A stretch of DNA of 64,000 bases from Proteus vulgaris (GCF_033708015.1 NZ_CP137920.1:2418001-2482000); one strand, 5' to 3'. Counted from the first letter of the stretch, positions 54,792 to 63,680 are shown. The notes: a model not told the origin generated them from the letters alone. Made by a program: numbers and translations.

Positions 54792-55628
54792 TTACACTAG
54801 GTTAGCAAAGCGTTTTTCTTTACTACCGCGTGGATTTTTACCAGGGATGCGTGTTGCCACATCATCCAACTTACTGAATTTACCTAAAATGGAAGATAAG
54901 TTATCTTTCAATTGTTTAAATTCAGGTGTATCAACAGCATCTTTGATGACTTCCACATCCTCTTCAACATCATCCACTTTTTCTGTTGTTGAAGTCAGTT
55001 GTGTTTCAATTGCTGTGACACGAATTTCAAGCGCAGATAATGCTTCCGCAAGTGCTTGCATTGCATCAGAGGCACCTGTTTCTTCTGGTGTATCATCAAC
55101 ACTTGGTTCATCAATATTGAAAAAACTACGCCAGCCTTTTCCTTTAGCCATTTTTTCTTCCTTAAACTGTTTAACTTCATCAAAAACCAACGGTTTTAAT
55201 GCACCATAGCGAAACTTCTTACCTTTTTTATTAAACTGCAATCGGTCAGTACCAACGCTGGCTGGCGAACAAGTCACGCCAAGCCCTTCAAGATAAGTTT
55301 TCCCTGTTCCGCGAAAATTACCCGTTGGGGTAAACTCTGCGGAGGTAAAAAGCAATTGGCCGTCACGATTCGCTTGTAATAAATGCTGATTAGGACGTAG
55401 CCGAGCATAAAGTTTTAACGTTCCTTCTTCGTCACGTTCAGCTTTTAGCTCTAACACTTCGCCCATCGAACCGAACCAGCGCTCATGCTCTGGCCAAATA
55501 CAAGCGGTATAGAGTTTGCGATCATAAAGTTCAGCAGAATCTAAAATCCAACTGTCCTCAATAATTCGACCATCAACCGTATCTCCCGCTGTTGCGATAC
55601 AAAGCCAATTTGTCATTAATTGTGACAT
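54792..55628 (-). CDS. Capsid scaffolding/protease protein gpO-like
   Basis: 278 residues from ATG 55628 (GGGGGA about 8 bases upstream). The N-terminal MSQLMTNWLCIATAGDTVDGR and IEDSWILDSAELYDRKLYTACIWPEHERWFGSMGEVLELKAERDE correspond to P2 gpO; the C-terminal third is helical, acidic and rich in Lys/Glu, the scaffold part. In P2 this protein also processes itself and the capsid. The longer frame to 55679 crosses the promoter region and is not used. Confidence 0.9.
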   Translation of the reverse strand: MSQLMTNWLCIATAGDTVDGRIIEDSWILDSAELYDRKLYTACIWPEHERWFGSMGEVLELKAERDEEGTLKLYARLRPNQHLLQANRDGQLLFTSAEFTPTGNFRGTGKTYLEGLGVTCSPASVGTDRLQFNKKGKKFRYGALKPLVFDEVKQFKEEKMAKGKGWRSFFNIDEPSVDDTPEETGASDAMQALAEALSALEIRVTAIETQLTSTTEKVDDVEEDVEVIKDAVDTPEFKQLKDNLSSILGKFSKLDDVATRIPGKNPRGSKEKRFANLV

Positions 55629-55777
55629 TACATAGCATCCCCCATCCGTGGGTATTTTCATCACTTCCGTTTGAGTCAATAGTATTGCGAAATTCCATCA
55701 GGTGGGCGAATGGTTAAATTTGGATATGGCGCATAACCAAATTTATGGCAACGCCAGATAGGCTGTGACTCGGCATA
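55629..55777. promoter_or_regulatory. Divergent late promoter region between scaffold and terminase
   Basis: 150 bases between the diverging head operons. A dyad AAATTTGG (55716-55723) / CCAAATTT (55737-55744) with a 13-base spacer (9 of 10 including flanks) is placed for an activator of late genes. Known P2 late promoters need Ogr/Delta bound upstream of weak -35 boxes. The activator link is inferred; I do not see a perfect match to the P2 Ogr site. Confidence 0.6.
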
Positions 55778-57580
55778 ATGTTTTACATTATGGCGAACTC
55801 ACGATATTCAGATGAATTAATAGGAGTAGCGAAATCGCTGTACTTGCGACGCTATACTCCTGCAGAAATTGCAACCGAACTTAATTTGCCGAATAGGCGA
55901 ATCGTTTACTATTGGGCTGAAAAAGGGAATTGGCAGGATTTACTCAGTCATGAATCGGTTTTAGATGCGATTAATCGACGCATTATTTTGCTCAGTGAGC
56001 GAAACAATAAAACTGTTTTTGAACAAGAGGAGTTAGACCGTTTAATTAACCATCATATCAAATTGATGGCGCAACAAAATAAACACGCAGAGAAGCTGGC
56101 GCAGGCAAAAGCACAAAATAATCAATCTGGTTACTCAAATGATAATGAGTCTGACGATGGTGAACCAAGGAAGAAAAAACGCTATCGTAAAAATGATATT
56201 TCTGAATTAACAGAAGAACAATTTCAGCAATTCGCTGACAAAATGCTTTTTGGCTATCAAAAACATTTACGCAATAACATTAAAAAATCCATTCGTAATA
56301 TTTTAAAGTCACGCCAAATTGGGGCGACTTGGTATTTTGCGTTTGAAGCGCTGGAAAATGCGGTACTCACGGGCGACCCACAAATCTTTTTATCCGCATC
56401 AAAACCGCAAGCCGAGGTTTTTCGCTCCTATATTGTCAATATTGCAGAGCAATTTTTCGGGGTCACATTAACAGGCAACCCGATTCGTTTAAGCAATGGC
56501 GCAGAACTTCGCTTTTTATCCACCAATAAAAACACCGCGCAAAGCTATTCAGGTCATCTTTATTGTGACGAATATTTTTGGGTACCGAACTTTAAACATT
56601 TAAATGAAGTTGCCTCTGCAATGGCAACCCATGATAAATGGCGCACAACCTATTTTTCTACGCCTAGCTCAAAAACCCATCCCGCATATCCGTTTTGGAC
56701 GGGTGACGAATGGCGCGGTACAGAAAAAGCCCGTAAAAATATCAAATTCCCTACATTTAAAGAAATGCAGGACGGTGGACGCGATTGTCCTGATGGTCAA
56801 TGGCGTTACGTCATTACGCTGGAAGATGCGATTAAGGGCGGTTTTAACCTGGCATCCATTGAAAAACTTCGCAATCGTTATAACAAAGATACGTTCAATA
56901 TGTTGTATATGTGTGTCTTTGTCGATAGTGGCGCATCCGTCTTTAAATATAACGATTTAGAAAAATGTTGGGTTGATGTAGGGCTATGGGAAGATCACTT
57001 TCCTGATGAACCACGCCCATTTGGTAATCGTGAAGTCTGGGGCGGTTATGACCCTGCCCGTTCAGGAGATACCTCCGCATTTGCTATTTTAGCACCGCCT
57101 TCTGTATCTGGTGAGCGGTTTCGTGTTCTGGCTATTTATTACTGGCAAGGTATGGCGTGGAAACATCAAGCTAAAAAAATCCAAGAACTTTATGGGCGTT
57201 ATCGCTTCACACATATCGGTATTGATACGACAGGTATAGGTCATGGCGTCTATGAGATGGTGCAAGATTTTGCGCCACGCGAAACGATGGAAATTCGTTA
57301 CAGCCTTAGCATGAAAACCCAACTCGTTTTAAAAATGGTGGATTTAGTCGATGAAGAACGTATCGAATGGGATAGAGAGCAAAAAGAAATCACCGCCAGT
57401 TTTTTGGCTATTCGTCGAGACACAACCAGCAAGGGCGGTGCCATGACCTTTGTGGCTGACCGCAGTATGGAAACTGGTCATGCCGATAGTTTTTGGGCAA
57501 TTGCTCATGGCGCAATCAATGAACCGTTGAATACTGATAATCAACGTAAATCAAAATGGATATTTCAAAAGGCATCATAA
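55778..57580 (+). CDS. Large terminase subunit gpP-like (ATPase)
   Basis: 600 residues, P2 gpP family. N-terminal helix-turn-helix (about 28-46, YTPAEIATELNLPNRRIVYYW), Walker A-like SRQIGATW (178-185), then AGHLYCDEYFW-like acidic segment and C-terminal RNase-H nuclease (AILAPP...GGYDPARSGD). Packages DNA into the procapsid. An ATG four codons downstream (55790) is an alternative start; no clear ribosome site distinguishes them. Confidence 0.93.
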   Translation: MFYIMANSRYSDELIGVAKSLYLRRYTPAEIATELNLPNRRIVYYWAEKGNWQDLLSHESVLDAINRRIILLSERNNKTVFEQEELDRLINHHIKLMAQQNKHAEKLAQAKAQNNQSGYSNDNESDDGEPRKKKRYRKNDISELTEEQFQQFADKMLFGYQKHLRNNIKKSIRNILKSRQIGATWYFAFEALENAVLTGDPQIFLSASKPQAEVFRSYIVNIAEQFFGVTLTGNPIRLSNGAELRFLSTNKNTAQSYSGHLYCDEYFWVPNFKHLNEVASAMATHDKWRTTYFSTPSSKTHPAYPFWTGDEWRGTEKARKNIKFPTFKEMQDGGRDCPDGQWRYVITLEDAIKGGFNLASIEKLRNRYNKDTFNMLYMCVFVDSGASVFKYNDLEKCWVDVGLWEDHFPDEPRPFGNREVWGGYDPARSGDTSAFAILAPPSVSGERFRVLAIYYWQGMAWKHQAKKIQELYGRYRFTHIGIDTTGIGHGVYEMVQDFAPRETMEIRYSLSMKTQLVLKMVDLVDEERIEWDREQKEITASFLAIRRDTTSKGGAMTFVADRSMETGHADSFWAIAHGAINEPLNTDNQRKSKWIFQKAS

Positions 57581-58614
57581 TGGCTAAGAAAAAATCACGG
57601 AAGAACCTCTCTATTTCGGCCTCCAATACTCCTAAAAAAAATATGAGCATTATTACACTGGGTAAACCCGAGCCGATATTAACAACGCATACAGACTATC
57701 AAAATATCTGGTATGACAATGAACATGATCATTATTCACTCCCGATTGATAGAACCGCGCTTGCTCAATTAGTTAATTTAAATGCTCAACATGGCGGAGT
57801 AATTTATGCGCGTCAAAATATGATTTTATCCGATTTTTTAGGCGGTGGTCTTAGCCATGAACAACTAAAAGCGTCCGTAATGAGTTACCTTATTTTTGGT
57901 GATACGGCCATTCTAAAAGTGCGAGATTATTGGGGGAATGTCATTCAACTTTTTGTTTTACCGTCACTTTATCTTCGTTGTCGAAAAGACGGTGATTTTG
58001 TCATTTTGATAGAAGGTGAACCGTTAGTGTATCCACCTGAAGATATCATTTTTATCAAACAATATGACCCTCAACAGCAAGTTTACGGTATTCCCGATTA
58101 TATCGGTGGTATACATGCGGCACTCTTAAATAGTGAAGCCACTATTTTTCGTCGTAGGTATTACCACAACGGGGCTCATACGGGCGGTGTTTTTTATTGT
58201 AATGACCCGTCTCTCACTGATGAAGTGGAAGCCCAAATCATTAAAAATCTAGAAAATAGCAAAGGCATCGGTAATTTTTCTACGATGTTTGTGCATATTC
58301 CCAAAGGCGATCCCGAAGGGATTAAATTTATGCCTATTGGGGATATTTCGGCTAAAGATGAATTTAATAATGTCAAAAATATCAGTGCTCAAGATATTTT
58401 AACCGCGCACCGCTTCCCCGCAGGTTTAGCGGGAATTATTCCTGGCAACGTTGGCGGTTTAGGTGACCCCATCAAAGCCCGTGAAGCCTATCGACAAGAT
58501 GAGGTTATTCCCGTGCAACGCATGTTTGAGAATGCCGTCAATAGTGACCCGGATATACCGTCACATTTGCATATCAACTTTAAGAAAGATAACAACAGTT
58601 TGGGTGCAGAATGA
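57580..58614 (+). CDS. Phage portal protein gpQ-like
   Basis: 344 residues from ATG 57580, sharing a base with the terminase stop (TAATG); the longer reading from 57556 overlaps it further without support. Contains VIYARQNMILSDFLGGGLSHEQLKASVMSYLIFGDTAILKV and LTAHRFPAGLAGIIPGNVGGLGD of the P2 gpQ portal family. Forms the head vertex through which DNA passes. Confidence 0.93.
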   Translation: MAKKKSRKNLSISASNTPKKNMSIITLGKPEPILTTHTDYQNIWYDNEHDHYSLPIDRTALAQLVNLNAQHGGVIYARQNMILSDFLGGGLSHEQLKASVMSYLIFGDTAILKVRDYWGNVIQLFVLPSLYLRCRKDGDFVILIEGEPLVYPPEDIIFIKQYDPQQQVYGIPDYIGGIHAALLNSEATIFRRRYYHNGAHTGGVFYCNDPSLTDEVEAQIIKNLENSKGIGNFSTMFVHIPKGDPEGIKFMPIGDISAKDEFNNVKNISAQDILTAHRFPAGLAGIIPGNVGGLGDPIKAREAYRQDEVIPVQRMFENAVNSDPDIPSHLHINFKKDNNSLGAE

Positions 58615-58664
58615 GGCAAAAAAAGGTAAAATTACGTAAGTTCGATTATTTTGGAGTTCGTAAT

Positions 58665-58919
58665 ATGAAAGTGATGAAAGTCCTCTGCCCCGCGTGCGGT
58701 GAAAAGGCAATCATAAGAACAACAAATAGAAAACATCGCCAATTTGCTGACCTTTATTGTCAATGCACAGACTTAGAATGCGGAATGACTTTCGTTTTAA
58801 ACGTCACTTTTAGCCACACACTAAGTCCTAGCGCCAAAGACGTGAATAAAATGATTGATAAACTGCTACCGGATAATAAACAAATGGCGCTTGATTTACT
58901 CAAAGCGCCCATTGCTTAA
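58665..58919 (+). CDS. Ogr/Delta-type zinc-finger late-gene activator
   Basis: 84 residues from ATG 58665 with GGAG upstream. Four cysteines C8-x2-C11-x22-C34-x4-C39 form exactly the Ogr/Delta zinc finger spacing; CQCTDLECGMTFVLNVTFSHTLSP is also typical. It activates late promoters through RNA polymerase alpha. The in-frame extension from 58611 overlaps the portal. In P2 ogr is at another place, beyond gene D; here it follows the portal. Confidence 0.9.
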   Translation: MKVMKVLCPACGEKAIIRTTNRKHRQFADLYCQCTDLECGMTFVLNVTFSHTLSPSAKDVNKMIDKLLPDNKQMALDLLKAPIA

Positions 58920-58920
58920 A

Positions 58921-59103
58921 TTATTGAGCCACATTTTGTGGCTTATTTTTTTCCAATAAGTCCACTCTGGCATTGTCAGCTAACTCAAATATTAATGATA
59001 AAACAATATCTTTTTCCTGCGATGTGAAAGAATCAAAACTTCCTACTTTTGCGATAAGTGCAATTCTTTCAAATGCTTCCATGCTTTTTATATTATCTGT
59101 CAT
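58921..59103 (-). CDS. LexA-controlled small protein, candidate SOS anti-repressor
   Basis: 60 residues (MTDNIKSMEAFERIALIAKVGSFDSFTSQEKDIVLSLIFELADNARVD...), helical, no recognised family. ATG 59103 has AAGGG seven bases upstream; 59109 is possible. A LexA box lies immediately upstream over the promoter. It occupies the position of tum in phage 186 (after the replication genes, near late genes), whose LexA-controlled product inactivates the CI repressor. Function is therefore inferred from context; no sequence similarity to Tum was assessed. Confidence 0.7.
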   Translation of the reverse strand: MTDNIKSMEAFERIALIAKVGSFDSFTSQEKDIVLSLIFELADNARVDLLEKNKPQNVAQ

Positions 59104-59121
59104 TATCATACCCTTAAAGAA

Positions 59122-59141
59122 TACTGTATGAATAAACAGTA
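59122..59141. promoter_or_regulatory. LexA (SOS) box over the promoter of the 60-aa gene
   Basis: TACTGTATGAATAAACAGTA is a 20-bp LexA consensus match (CTGT-N8-ACAG with flanking TA). The predicted -10 (TATACT, minus strand) with TTCACA 16 bases upstream overlaps it, so LexA should block transcription. Confidence 0.88.
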
Positions 59142-59194
59142 TAATAGCTTTGTGATTTTTGTGAACCCCTAAGTGATAATAATGTGAGATATAA

Positions 59195-59629
59195 TTACTT
59201 ATTATGTGAACCTTGATATTTCGTCACGTAATATCGGGTATGGCATGATAATGAATCAATTAAATATTCTTCGATATCACTTGGTTGTTGAGGTATTGCA
59301 TAATAAACATCACCCGCCAGACCGCCAAATAATGGCTTTTTAAAATCCTCATGACTAACAAAATAAAATTTTGCACCTTCCAAGACAAATCGCCTAACAC
59401 TTGTATTTTCAATACCAAGATGATCGCAAAAACAATCTAAAATATGATTAACCTCGCATTCATCGCCAATGAAGAATTTATTTTTCCCTGTTAATAATGC
59501 GTTCAAAATTGATTCTAAAGAAAAATACTCCGCATGAGAGAAACTTGCCCTTTCGGACAAAACACTGACTTGCTTAAAATACAGGCGAGCCAATAAATCT
59601 AACGTCAGTTTTATTTTTTGCACACTCAT
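59195..59629 (-). CDS. Unknown prophage accessory protein
   Basis: 144 residues, soluble. No recognised family. FFIGDECEVNHILDCFCDHLGIENTSVRRFVLEGAKFYFVSHEDFKKPLFGG is the most compact part, with several Cys, Asp and Glu residues. Starts after the small membrane-protein gene on minus. A position between replication and late genes is typical for accessory (superinfection exclusion, immunity) genes, but nothing here proves such a role. Confidence 0.7.
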   Translation of the reverse strand: MSVQKIKLTLDLLARLYFKQVSVLSERASFSHAEYFSLESILNALLTGKNKFFIGDECEVNHILDCFCDHLGIENTSVRRFVLEGAKFYFVSHEDFKKPLFGGLAGDVYYAIPQQPSDIEEYLIDSLSCHTRYYVTKYQGSHNK

Positions 59630-59632
59630 AGA

Positions 59633-59845
59633 TTATCTCTCCTCGCTCATACCAATAAATTTGCGATATTTCTCTGCAAGAAAAAAATAGGATGCAATCA
59701 AAATATAAAATGGCCATAGCATTGAGTAATCTATCGCTTCACTTAGGCTGTATTTATCATGATAGCTTTTTTTAGACTTCATCGTTCTGCGTATAAAAAG
59801 AACTATTGATATCAATAAATAAAATAAAACCAAGTACTTATACAT
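59633..59845 (-). CDS. Small membrane protein, unknown
   Basis: 70 residues with two hydrophobic segments, about 3-19 (KYLVLFYLLISIVLFI) and 43-58 (MLWPFYILIASYFFLA), separated by a basic loop. It overlaps the replication-protein stop by eight bases and lies three bases before the 144-residue gene. No recognised family; an exclusion-type role is possible only by position. Confidence 0.72.
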   Translation of the reverse strand: MYKYLVLFYLLISIVLFIRRTMKSKKSYHDKYSLSEAIDYSMLWPFYILIASYFFLAEKYRKFIGMSEER

Positions 59846-61958
59846 TCATTCCTCTCAACTTATTTACTTTATTAAAAATACGGTCTTTTCGTTCATGGAA
59901 TTGACGGTATTTCCGTTGTGTTGTGCCCGTTCTTATCAAAGAACCGTCTTTAAAACTTCTAAATGCCTTATCATCAATGACTATTCCCGACCCATTTCTC
60001 ATTTTTTGGGCATCCTCTAGGGTAATTTCATGCCCGATTGACCTGAAATTATCTAAAATTTCCGTTACCACCTTTTCTTCATCGTTAATCGTTCGGGTTT
60101 CCCCCGTACAGTTATTGACAGAACTCCAAGGGGCGCTAATCGCGCCATCAAAAACCAAACCACTCCCTTTAACTGAGGTAGATTCTTTGGCAACCAGTTC
60201 CCACTTAGCGGTGCGAGTAAGATAAAAAGAGTCCTCACACGCAAGCGGTGAGTAAACCCCTTTGATTTTTTTAACGTCTTCGCCGTATTCATTCCCCATT
60301 TCCGTGACTTCATAAGAAAGTCTCACGGTTAAATCTTGGCGTTTTACTGTTGCACCACCTTGTAACTCGGTGTAGGCATACCAATCGCCCACATCTGACG
60401 CAAAACGCACGTTATCCATATCTTCCGTTGCTAGAATTTGCTCATCACCTGGCAAGCGACGCAACTCACGCCAAACCGACACAGGAGCACCGCCAATTTG
60501 CTGAAACTGACGAATGCGGTGTAAGCTCGCCCATGCTGAAACCGCTTTGGCCATGTCTTTGCATTTCTGCCCCGTTTCATCGTCTATCTCGTCATCCATT
60601 GCGTAACCATCAATATTTTTAGAAATATATTTAGCGATATAACCCGTAGCGGAACCCTTTTCTTTATCAATAGGCTCAACATAAAAACGGGCTTCTTTTG
60701 CCTCTTTGGTTTTTAACTCAAAGGCATCCTCTTCACGTGCATATTCCGCAAAGATCTCTCTCAGCTTTTCAACGTGGTCAGGATGAACAAATAACAATAA
60801 ATGCCAGTGAGGAGTTGAATCATGATGGGGTTCTACAACACGGAAACCGAATGGACGAATTCCTTCGCGGGCATATTCAGCGCGAACTTTTGACCAGACT
60901 TTGCAAAGGTATTTCTGAACATCACGAGGGGATGCGCCATTCCATTGTTCAATGAAACCGCCCTTACTGTATGCATTGTGATATTTTGATGGAGCAGTGA
61001 GCGTGTAAAACTCACCGACATAACCCATTTCGTTAGCCATATTTTCAAACCCACGCATACGCACCATCAATTCACAACGGCGAACAGCAGGATTAGAAAC
61101 ACTGGCTAATACCATTTCTTCAAGAGAAACACGATCACCATGCTCATTGGTTAAATCGAAACTTTTTATGTAATCCCAGTTACGTTTTTTTTGCTCTATC
61201 CATTCATGTAGGGCTTTTCTTGAAATATAAGGTGACGCACTTTTTTGTACCTGTCCGACAGCAATAGCAAGATGCTCAGCGCGTAAATCACGCATACGCT
61301 TTAAACGTCCATACCACCACTTATCAGACATCATACGTAATAAACCAGAAAGCAACTGGTTTTCGGTTGGCTTACGTCTCCCCTTAATAAATTGTTTCCA
61401 ATACGGCGGGATGGTACCAATCTGTAAAGTAATCTGACTTATTTTTTTGTAGCCAGATTTAGCACTTTCAGAAGTCTCGCTATAATTTGCACGTTGGCAA
61501 AATTCGGTAAATGTAGAAGTGAGATAACGAGCAATACCGTTCGCCAGCTCTTTGATGGTTCCACGGTCTAGGGAATGTAAGTTAGAAAGTTGTTCGACAT
61601 AATTTTCAGGGAAGAAATCATAACCTGATGTTACGCCATTAAATTGATATTGAGATAAAACGAGGTTGTATCTTGGTAATACATTCTTAGCCACTTTACG
61701 TAAAAATGTATTAGCAAGACGTCTATTATCTTTTTTAGCAGTCTTAAATATTTTTGAATATCGGGTAGCAAAATAGATAGCCAAACTATCAGGCATATTA
61801 CCCATGATGCTATTGCGATATTCAATATCAAGCGGATTTGCATCATACATAATGCGTTCAGCCAAGGACGCTTTTGGCGATAACCCTGGCTGAAATTCTT
61901 CTTTTTGGCGACGCATTGAGATAAATACGTCGCTGTTATTCTCCACCGCGATAGTCAT
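59838..61958 (-). CDS. Phage replication protein gpA (rolling-circle endonuclease)
   Basis: 706 residues. The HUH motif is HWH at 384-386 within STPHWHLLLFV; the two catalytic tyrosines fit P2 gpA (Y440 and Y444 in GYIAKYISKNIDGY). An N-terminal ~350 residues of gpA family lead into the nuclease; the C-terminal part is less conserved. It nicks the origin and starts rolling-circle replication; the origin is usually inside the gene itself, and I did not locate it. Its ATG lies one base from the upstream stop. Confidence 0.92.
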   Translation of the reverse strand: MTIAVENNSDVFISMRRQKEEFQPGLSPKASLAERIMYDANPLDIEYRNSIMGNMPDSLAIYFATRYSKIFKTAKKDNRRLANTFLRKVAKNVLPRYNLVLSQYQFNGVTSGYDFFPENYVEQLSNLHSLDRGTIKELANGIARYLTSTFTEFCQRANYSETSESAKSGYKKISQITLQIGTIPPYWKQFIKGRRKPTENQLLSGLLRMMSDKWWYGRLKRMRDLRAEHLAIAVGQVQKSASPYISRKALHEWIEQKKRNWDYIKSFDLTNEHGDRVSLEEMVLASVSNPAVRRCELMVRMRGFENMANEMGYVGEFYTLTAPSKYHNAYSKGGFIEQWNGASPRDVQKYLCKVWSKVRAEYAREGIRPFGFRVVEPHHDSTPHWHLLLFVHPDHVEKLREIFAEYAREEDAFELKTKEAKEARFYVEPIDKEKGSATGYIAKYISKNIDGYAMDDEIDDETGQKCKDMAKAVSAWASLHRIRQFQQIGGAPVSVWRELRRLPGDEQILATEDMDNVRFASDVGDWYAYTELQGGATVKRQDLTVRLSYEVTEMGNEYGEDVKKIKGVYSPLACEDSFYLTRTAKWELVAKESTSVKGSGLVFDGAISAPWSSVNNCTGETRTINDEEKVVTEILDNFRSIGHEITLEDAQKMRNGSGIVIDDKAFRSFKDGSLIRTGTTQRKYRQFHERKDRIFNKVNKLRGMNV

Positions 61959-61959
61959 A

Positions 61960-62211
61960 TCAAACCAGTTCTTGCGCTTGACGTTCTAACTCTGACGCTT
62001 CACTTTCCAACAGTTCAGCAACGTCGGAGTAATCCATTTTGTTTTGAATGATAAGGCTAGATAACTTGCGAATACGGGATGCGTATTTATCAGCGCAGGC
62101 TTGCTTTTGCTCATTACGTGCTAACGCTAATGTGGAATCTAAAACAATAGCGTGTTCGTTATTAGCAATTTGCGCAGGCATAAAAATGGGAGTTGGTATT
62201 GATACACTCAT
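61960..62211 (-). CDS. Small early phage protein (DUF2732-like)
   Basis: 83 residues, helical, MSVSIPTPIFMPAQIANNEHAIVLDSTLALARNEQKQACADKYASRIRKLSSLIIQNKMD... It resembles small early proteins of P2-like phages upstream of gpA (DUF2732-type), but I cannot be sure of the family. Followed directly by the replication gene. Confidence 0.7.
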   Translation of the reverse strand: MSVSIPTPIFMPAQIANNEHAIVLDSTLALARNEQKQACADKYASRIRKLSSLIIQNKMDYSDVAELLESEASELERQAQELV

Positions 62212-62287
62212 TGTTAATTTCCTTTATTTAGGTTGCAAAAAGCCCTGACCGATTAAGGTCATTTATTTTTACTTTGGGTTTAATTAA

Positions 62288-62635
62288 TTATTGTGGTAGT
62301 GCTAATTTTTTAGGTAATAATGCCGTAACGGCTTTGATATGATTAATAGCTTTAATAATGTCGAAAACTTCTTCTGTTTTAAAATCTTCAAATTTTAAAT
62401 CATGTCTTTCTTTTGGAATGCCTGCCATATATAAAATAACACCTAAAAATTTTTTATTTTCTTTATGGCAATTATCAAATGGATCTCTCATATCAAAAAA
62501 GAAACGTTTTAATTCTTCATTCTGTAAACCAAAATGAAGAGAGTTTAATTTAGAAGTATGGTTTAACCCATCCACACGGTCAGCAATAGGAATATGAAAA
62601 GCACGTTGTTCATTTTCAACTTGATTCTGATACAT
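62288..62635 (-). CDS. Early phage protein, unknown (DUF5347-like)
   Basis: 115 residues. The core RVDGLNHTSKLNSLHFGLQNEELKRFFFDMRDPFDNCHKENKKFLGVILYMAGIPKERHDLKF is reminiscent of DUF5347, small early proteins in Morganellaceae and related phages. Helical, no catalytic motif. It is followed by a 76-base spacer that carries a short TGACC/GGTCA helix (about 62246-62261). Confidence 0.65.
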   Translation of the reverse strand: MYQNQVENEQRAFHIPIADRVDGLNHTSKLNSLHFGLQNEELKRFFFDMRDPFDNCHKENKKFLGVILYMAGIPKERHDLKFEDFKTEEVFDIIKAINHIKAVTALLPKKLALPQ

Positions 62636-62646
62636 AACAACCTCGC

Positions 62647-62982
62647 TTAAAATGGGATATCGTCACAATCAATTTCTAAATTTTCGCAGACAATAATAAA
62701 TTCATGCGCAAAAGATTTTAATTCATCATGAATAAGGTCTACACATAAACCACTATTTTGTGCATTATTAACTGCATCTATTAATTGTTCTCGTAACATT
62801 TGTTTTCTAGCTTGTAATTCTTTTAAACCTTTCGTTATGCAATTTTCTTTTTCTAAAGAAACCGTAAACTGATTTTCTTCAGTTAATTTACCAAGCGCAA
62901 CTTTTTTTAAATTTTCAGCTCGCTCTATTTGTTTCTCTTTTGCACCAGGGAAGATTTCATCAAACATATTTTCTTTAGACAT
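62647..62982 (-). CDS. Early phage protein with SSB-like C-terminal tail
   Basis: 111 residues, predicted alpha-helical with a coiled-coil middle (about 30-85). It is not an OB-fold SSB, yet ends in EIDCDDIPF, which matches the acidic-hydrophobic C-terminal peptide of bacterial SSB (DDDIPF). That peptide docks PriA, RecQ, exonuclease I, HolC and others. The start has AGG five bases upstream overlapping the previous stop. Its function is not known; a role in recruiting or blocking host SSB partners during phage replication is an inference. Confidence 0.78.
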   Translation of the reverse strand: MSKENMFDEIFPGAKEKQIERAENLKKVALGKLTEENQFTVSLEKENCITKGLKELQARKQMLREQLIDAVNNAQNSGLCVDLIHDELKSFAHEFIIVCENLEIDCDDIPF

Positions 62983-62990
62983 AAATACCT

Positions 62991-63131
62991 CTAACTTAAA
63001 GCTGATATTAATAAATAACCTATGAATAAAATAAAACTAACAATATAAATAGAATTATTATTTTCATTTTTAAATGAATCACTGGATAATTTATATTTGT
63101 GTTGTTGAAGCTGTAATGAATTTAATTTCAT
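62991..63131 (-). CDS. Tiny membrane protein, unknown
   Basis: 46 residues: a Lys/Gln-rich start (KLNSLQLQQHKYKLSSD) and one hydrophobic segment (SIYIVSFILFIGYLLISALS) at the C-terminus. GTGAGG lies eight bases before the ATG and its stop touches the ribosome site of the next gene, so it is probably translated within the early operon. Confidence 0.6.
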   Translation of the reverse strand: MKLNSLQLQQHKYKLSSDSFKNENNNSIYIVSFILFIGYLLISALS

Positions 63132-63140
63132 TTTAAAACC

Positions 63141-63650
63141 TCACATCATTGATGGGCTAAGATTGGTTACTGCATCCACTGCACAGACAAACGCTGGATT
63201 AGTATGTAATCTTGCTGATAATGTTATTCCTGCCAACGTTAAACAACGAATTGCCGTATTAACAGAACGTTTAAATTCAGCGACGCGCGCATTATTTAAA
63301 TTACCGCCCGATACTGTATTTGTTGCTAATTTTCCAACTTCACTGACTGCCGTTAATAAATAAGTGGGAACATTGGAACCGCTCATTTCATTAACTGGCA
63401 CTGACGGCTGACATTGCATCTGTTCTAGAACTCCATCAAGAATAGAGGCGTCCTCAGTTGCATCAGTCAGTTTCATTAAATCAATGCACGTTAACTGGTG
63501 CGGTTGTTCAGGATTTAACTTGTTACGCAACATTTGGGCGTTCATGCCGATGCTTTCAGCTATTTGCACTAAATCCCCTTTATGGGTATTTGCGAAAGCA
63601 CGACATGCATTATCAAAGTGCGCTTGTTTGGAAACCTGATAATCAAACAT
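63141..63650 (-). CDS. Phage regulatory protein CII (P2-family)
   Basis: 169 residues from ATG 63650 (63665 is a TTG). It begins MFDYQVSKQAHFDNACRAFA and has RNKLNPEQPHQLTCIDLMKLTDATED, as in P2-family CII. P2-type CII activates the establishment promoter of the lysogeny genes. Downstream of the Cox-like gene, in the normal order. Confidence 0.9.
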   Translation of the reverse strand: MFDYQVSKQAHFDNACRAFANTHKGDLVQIAESIGMNAQMLRNKLNPEQPHQLTCIDLMKLTDATEDASILDGVLEQMQCQPSVPVNEMSGSNVPTYLLTAVSEVGKLATNTVSGGNLNNARVAEFKRSVNTAIRCLTLAGITLSARLHTNPAFVCAVDAVTNLSPSMM

Positions 63651-63680
63651 GGTGTTTATTCTCAAAATGCGAAAGACTGA

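Noticed and set aside
58921..59110. cos site between Ogr-like gene and early genes
   Set aside because: HP1/P2 phages have cos near here but I could not identify a cohesive-end sequence by eye.
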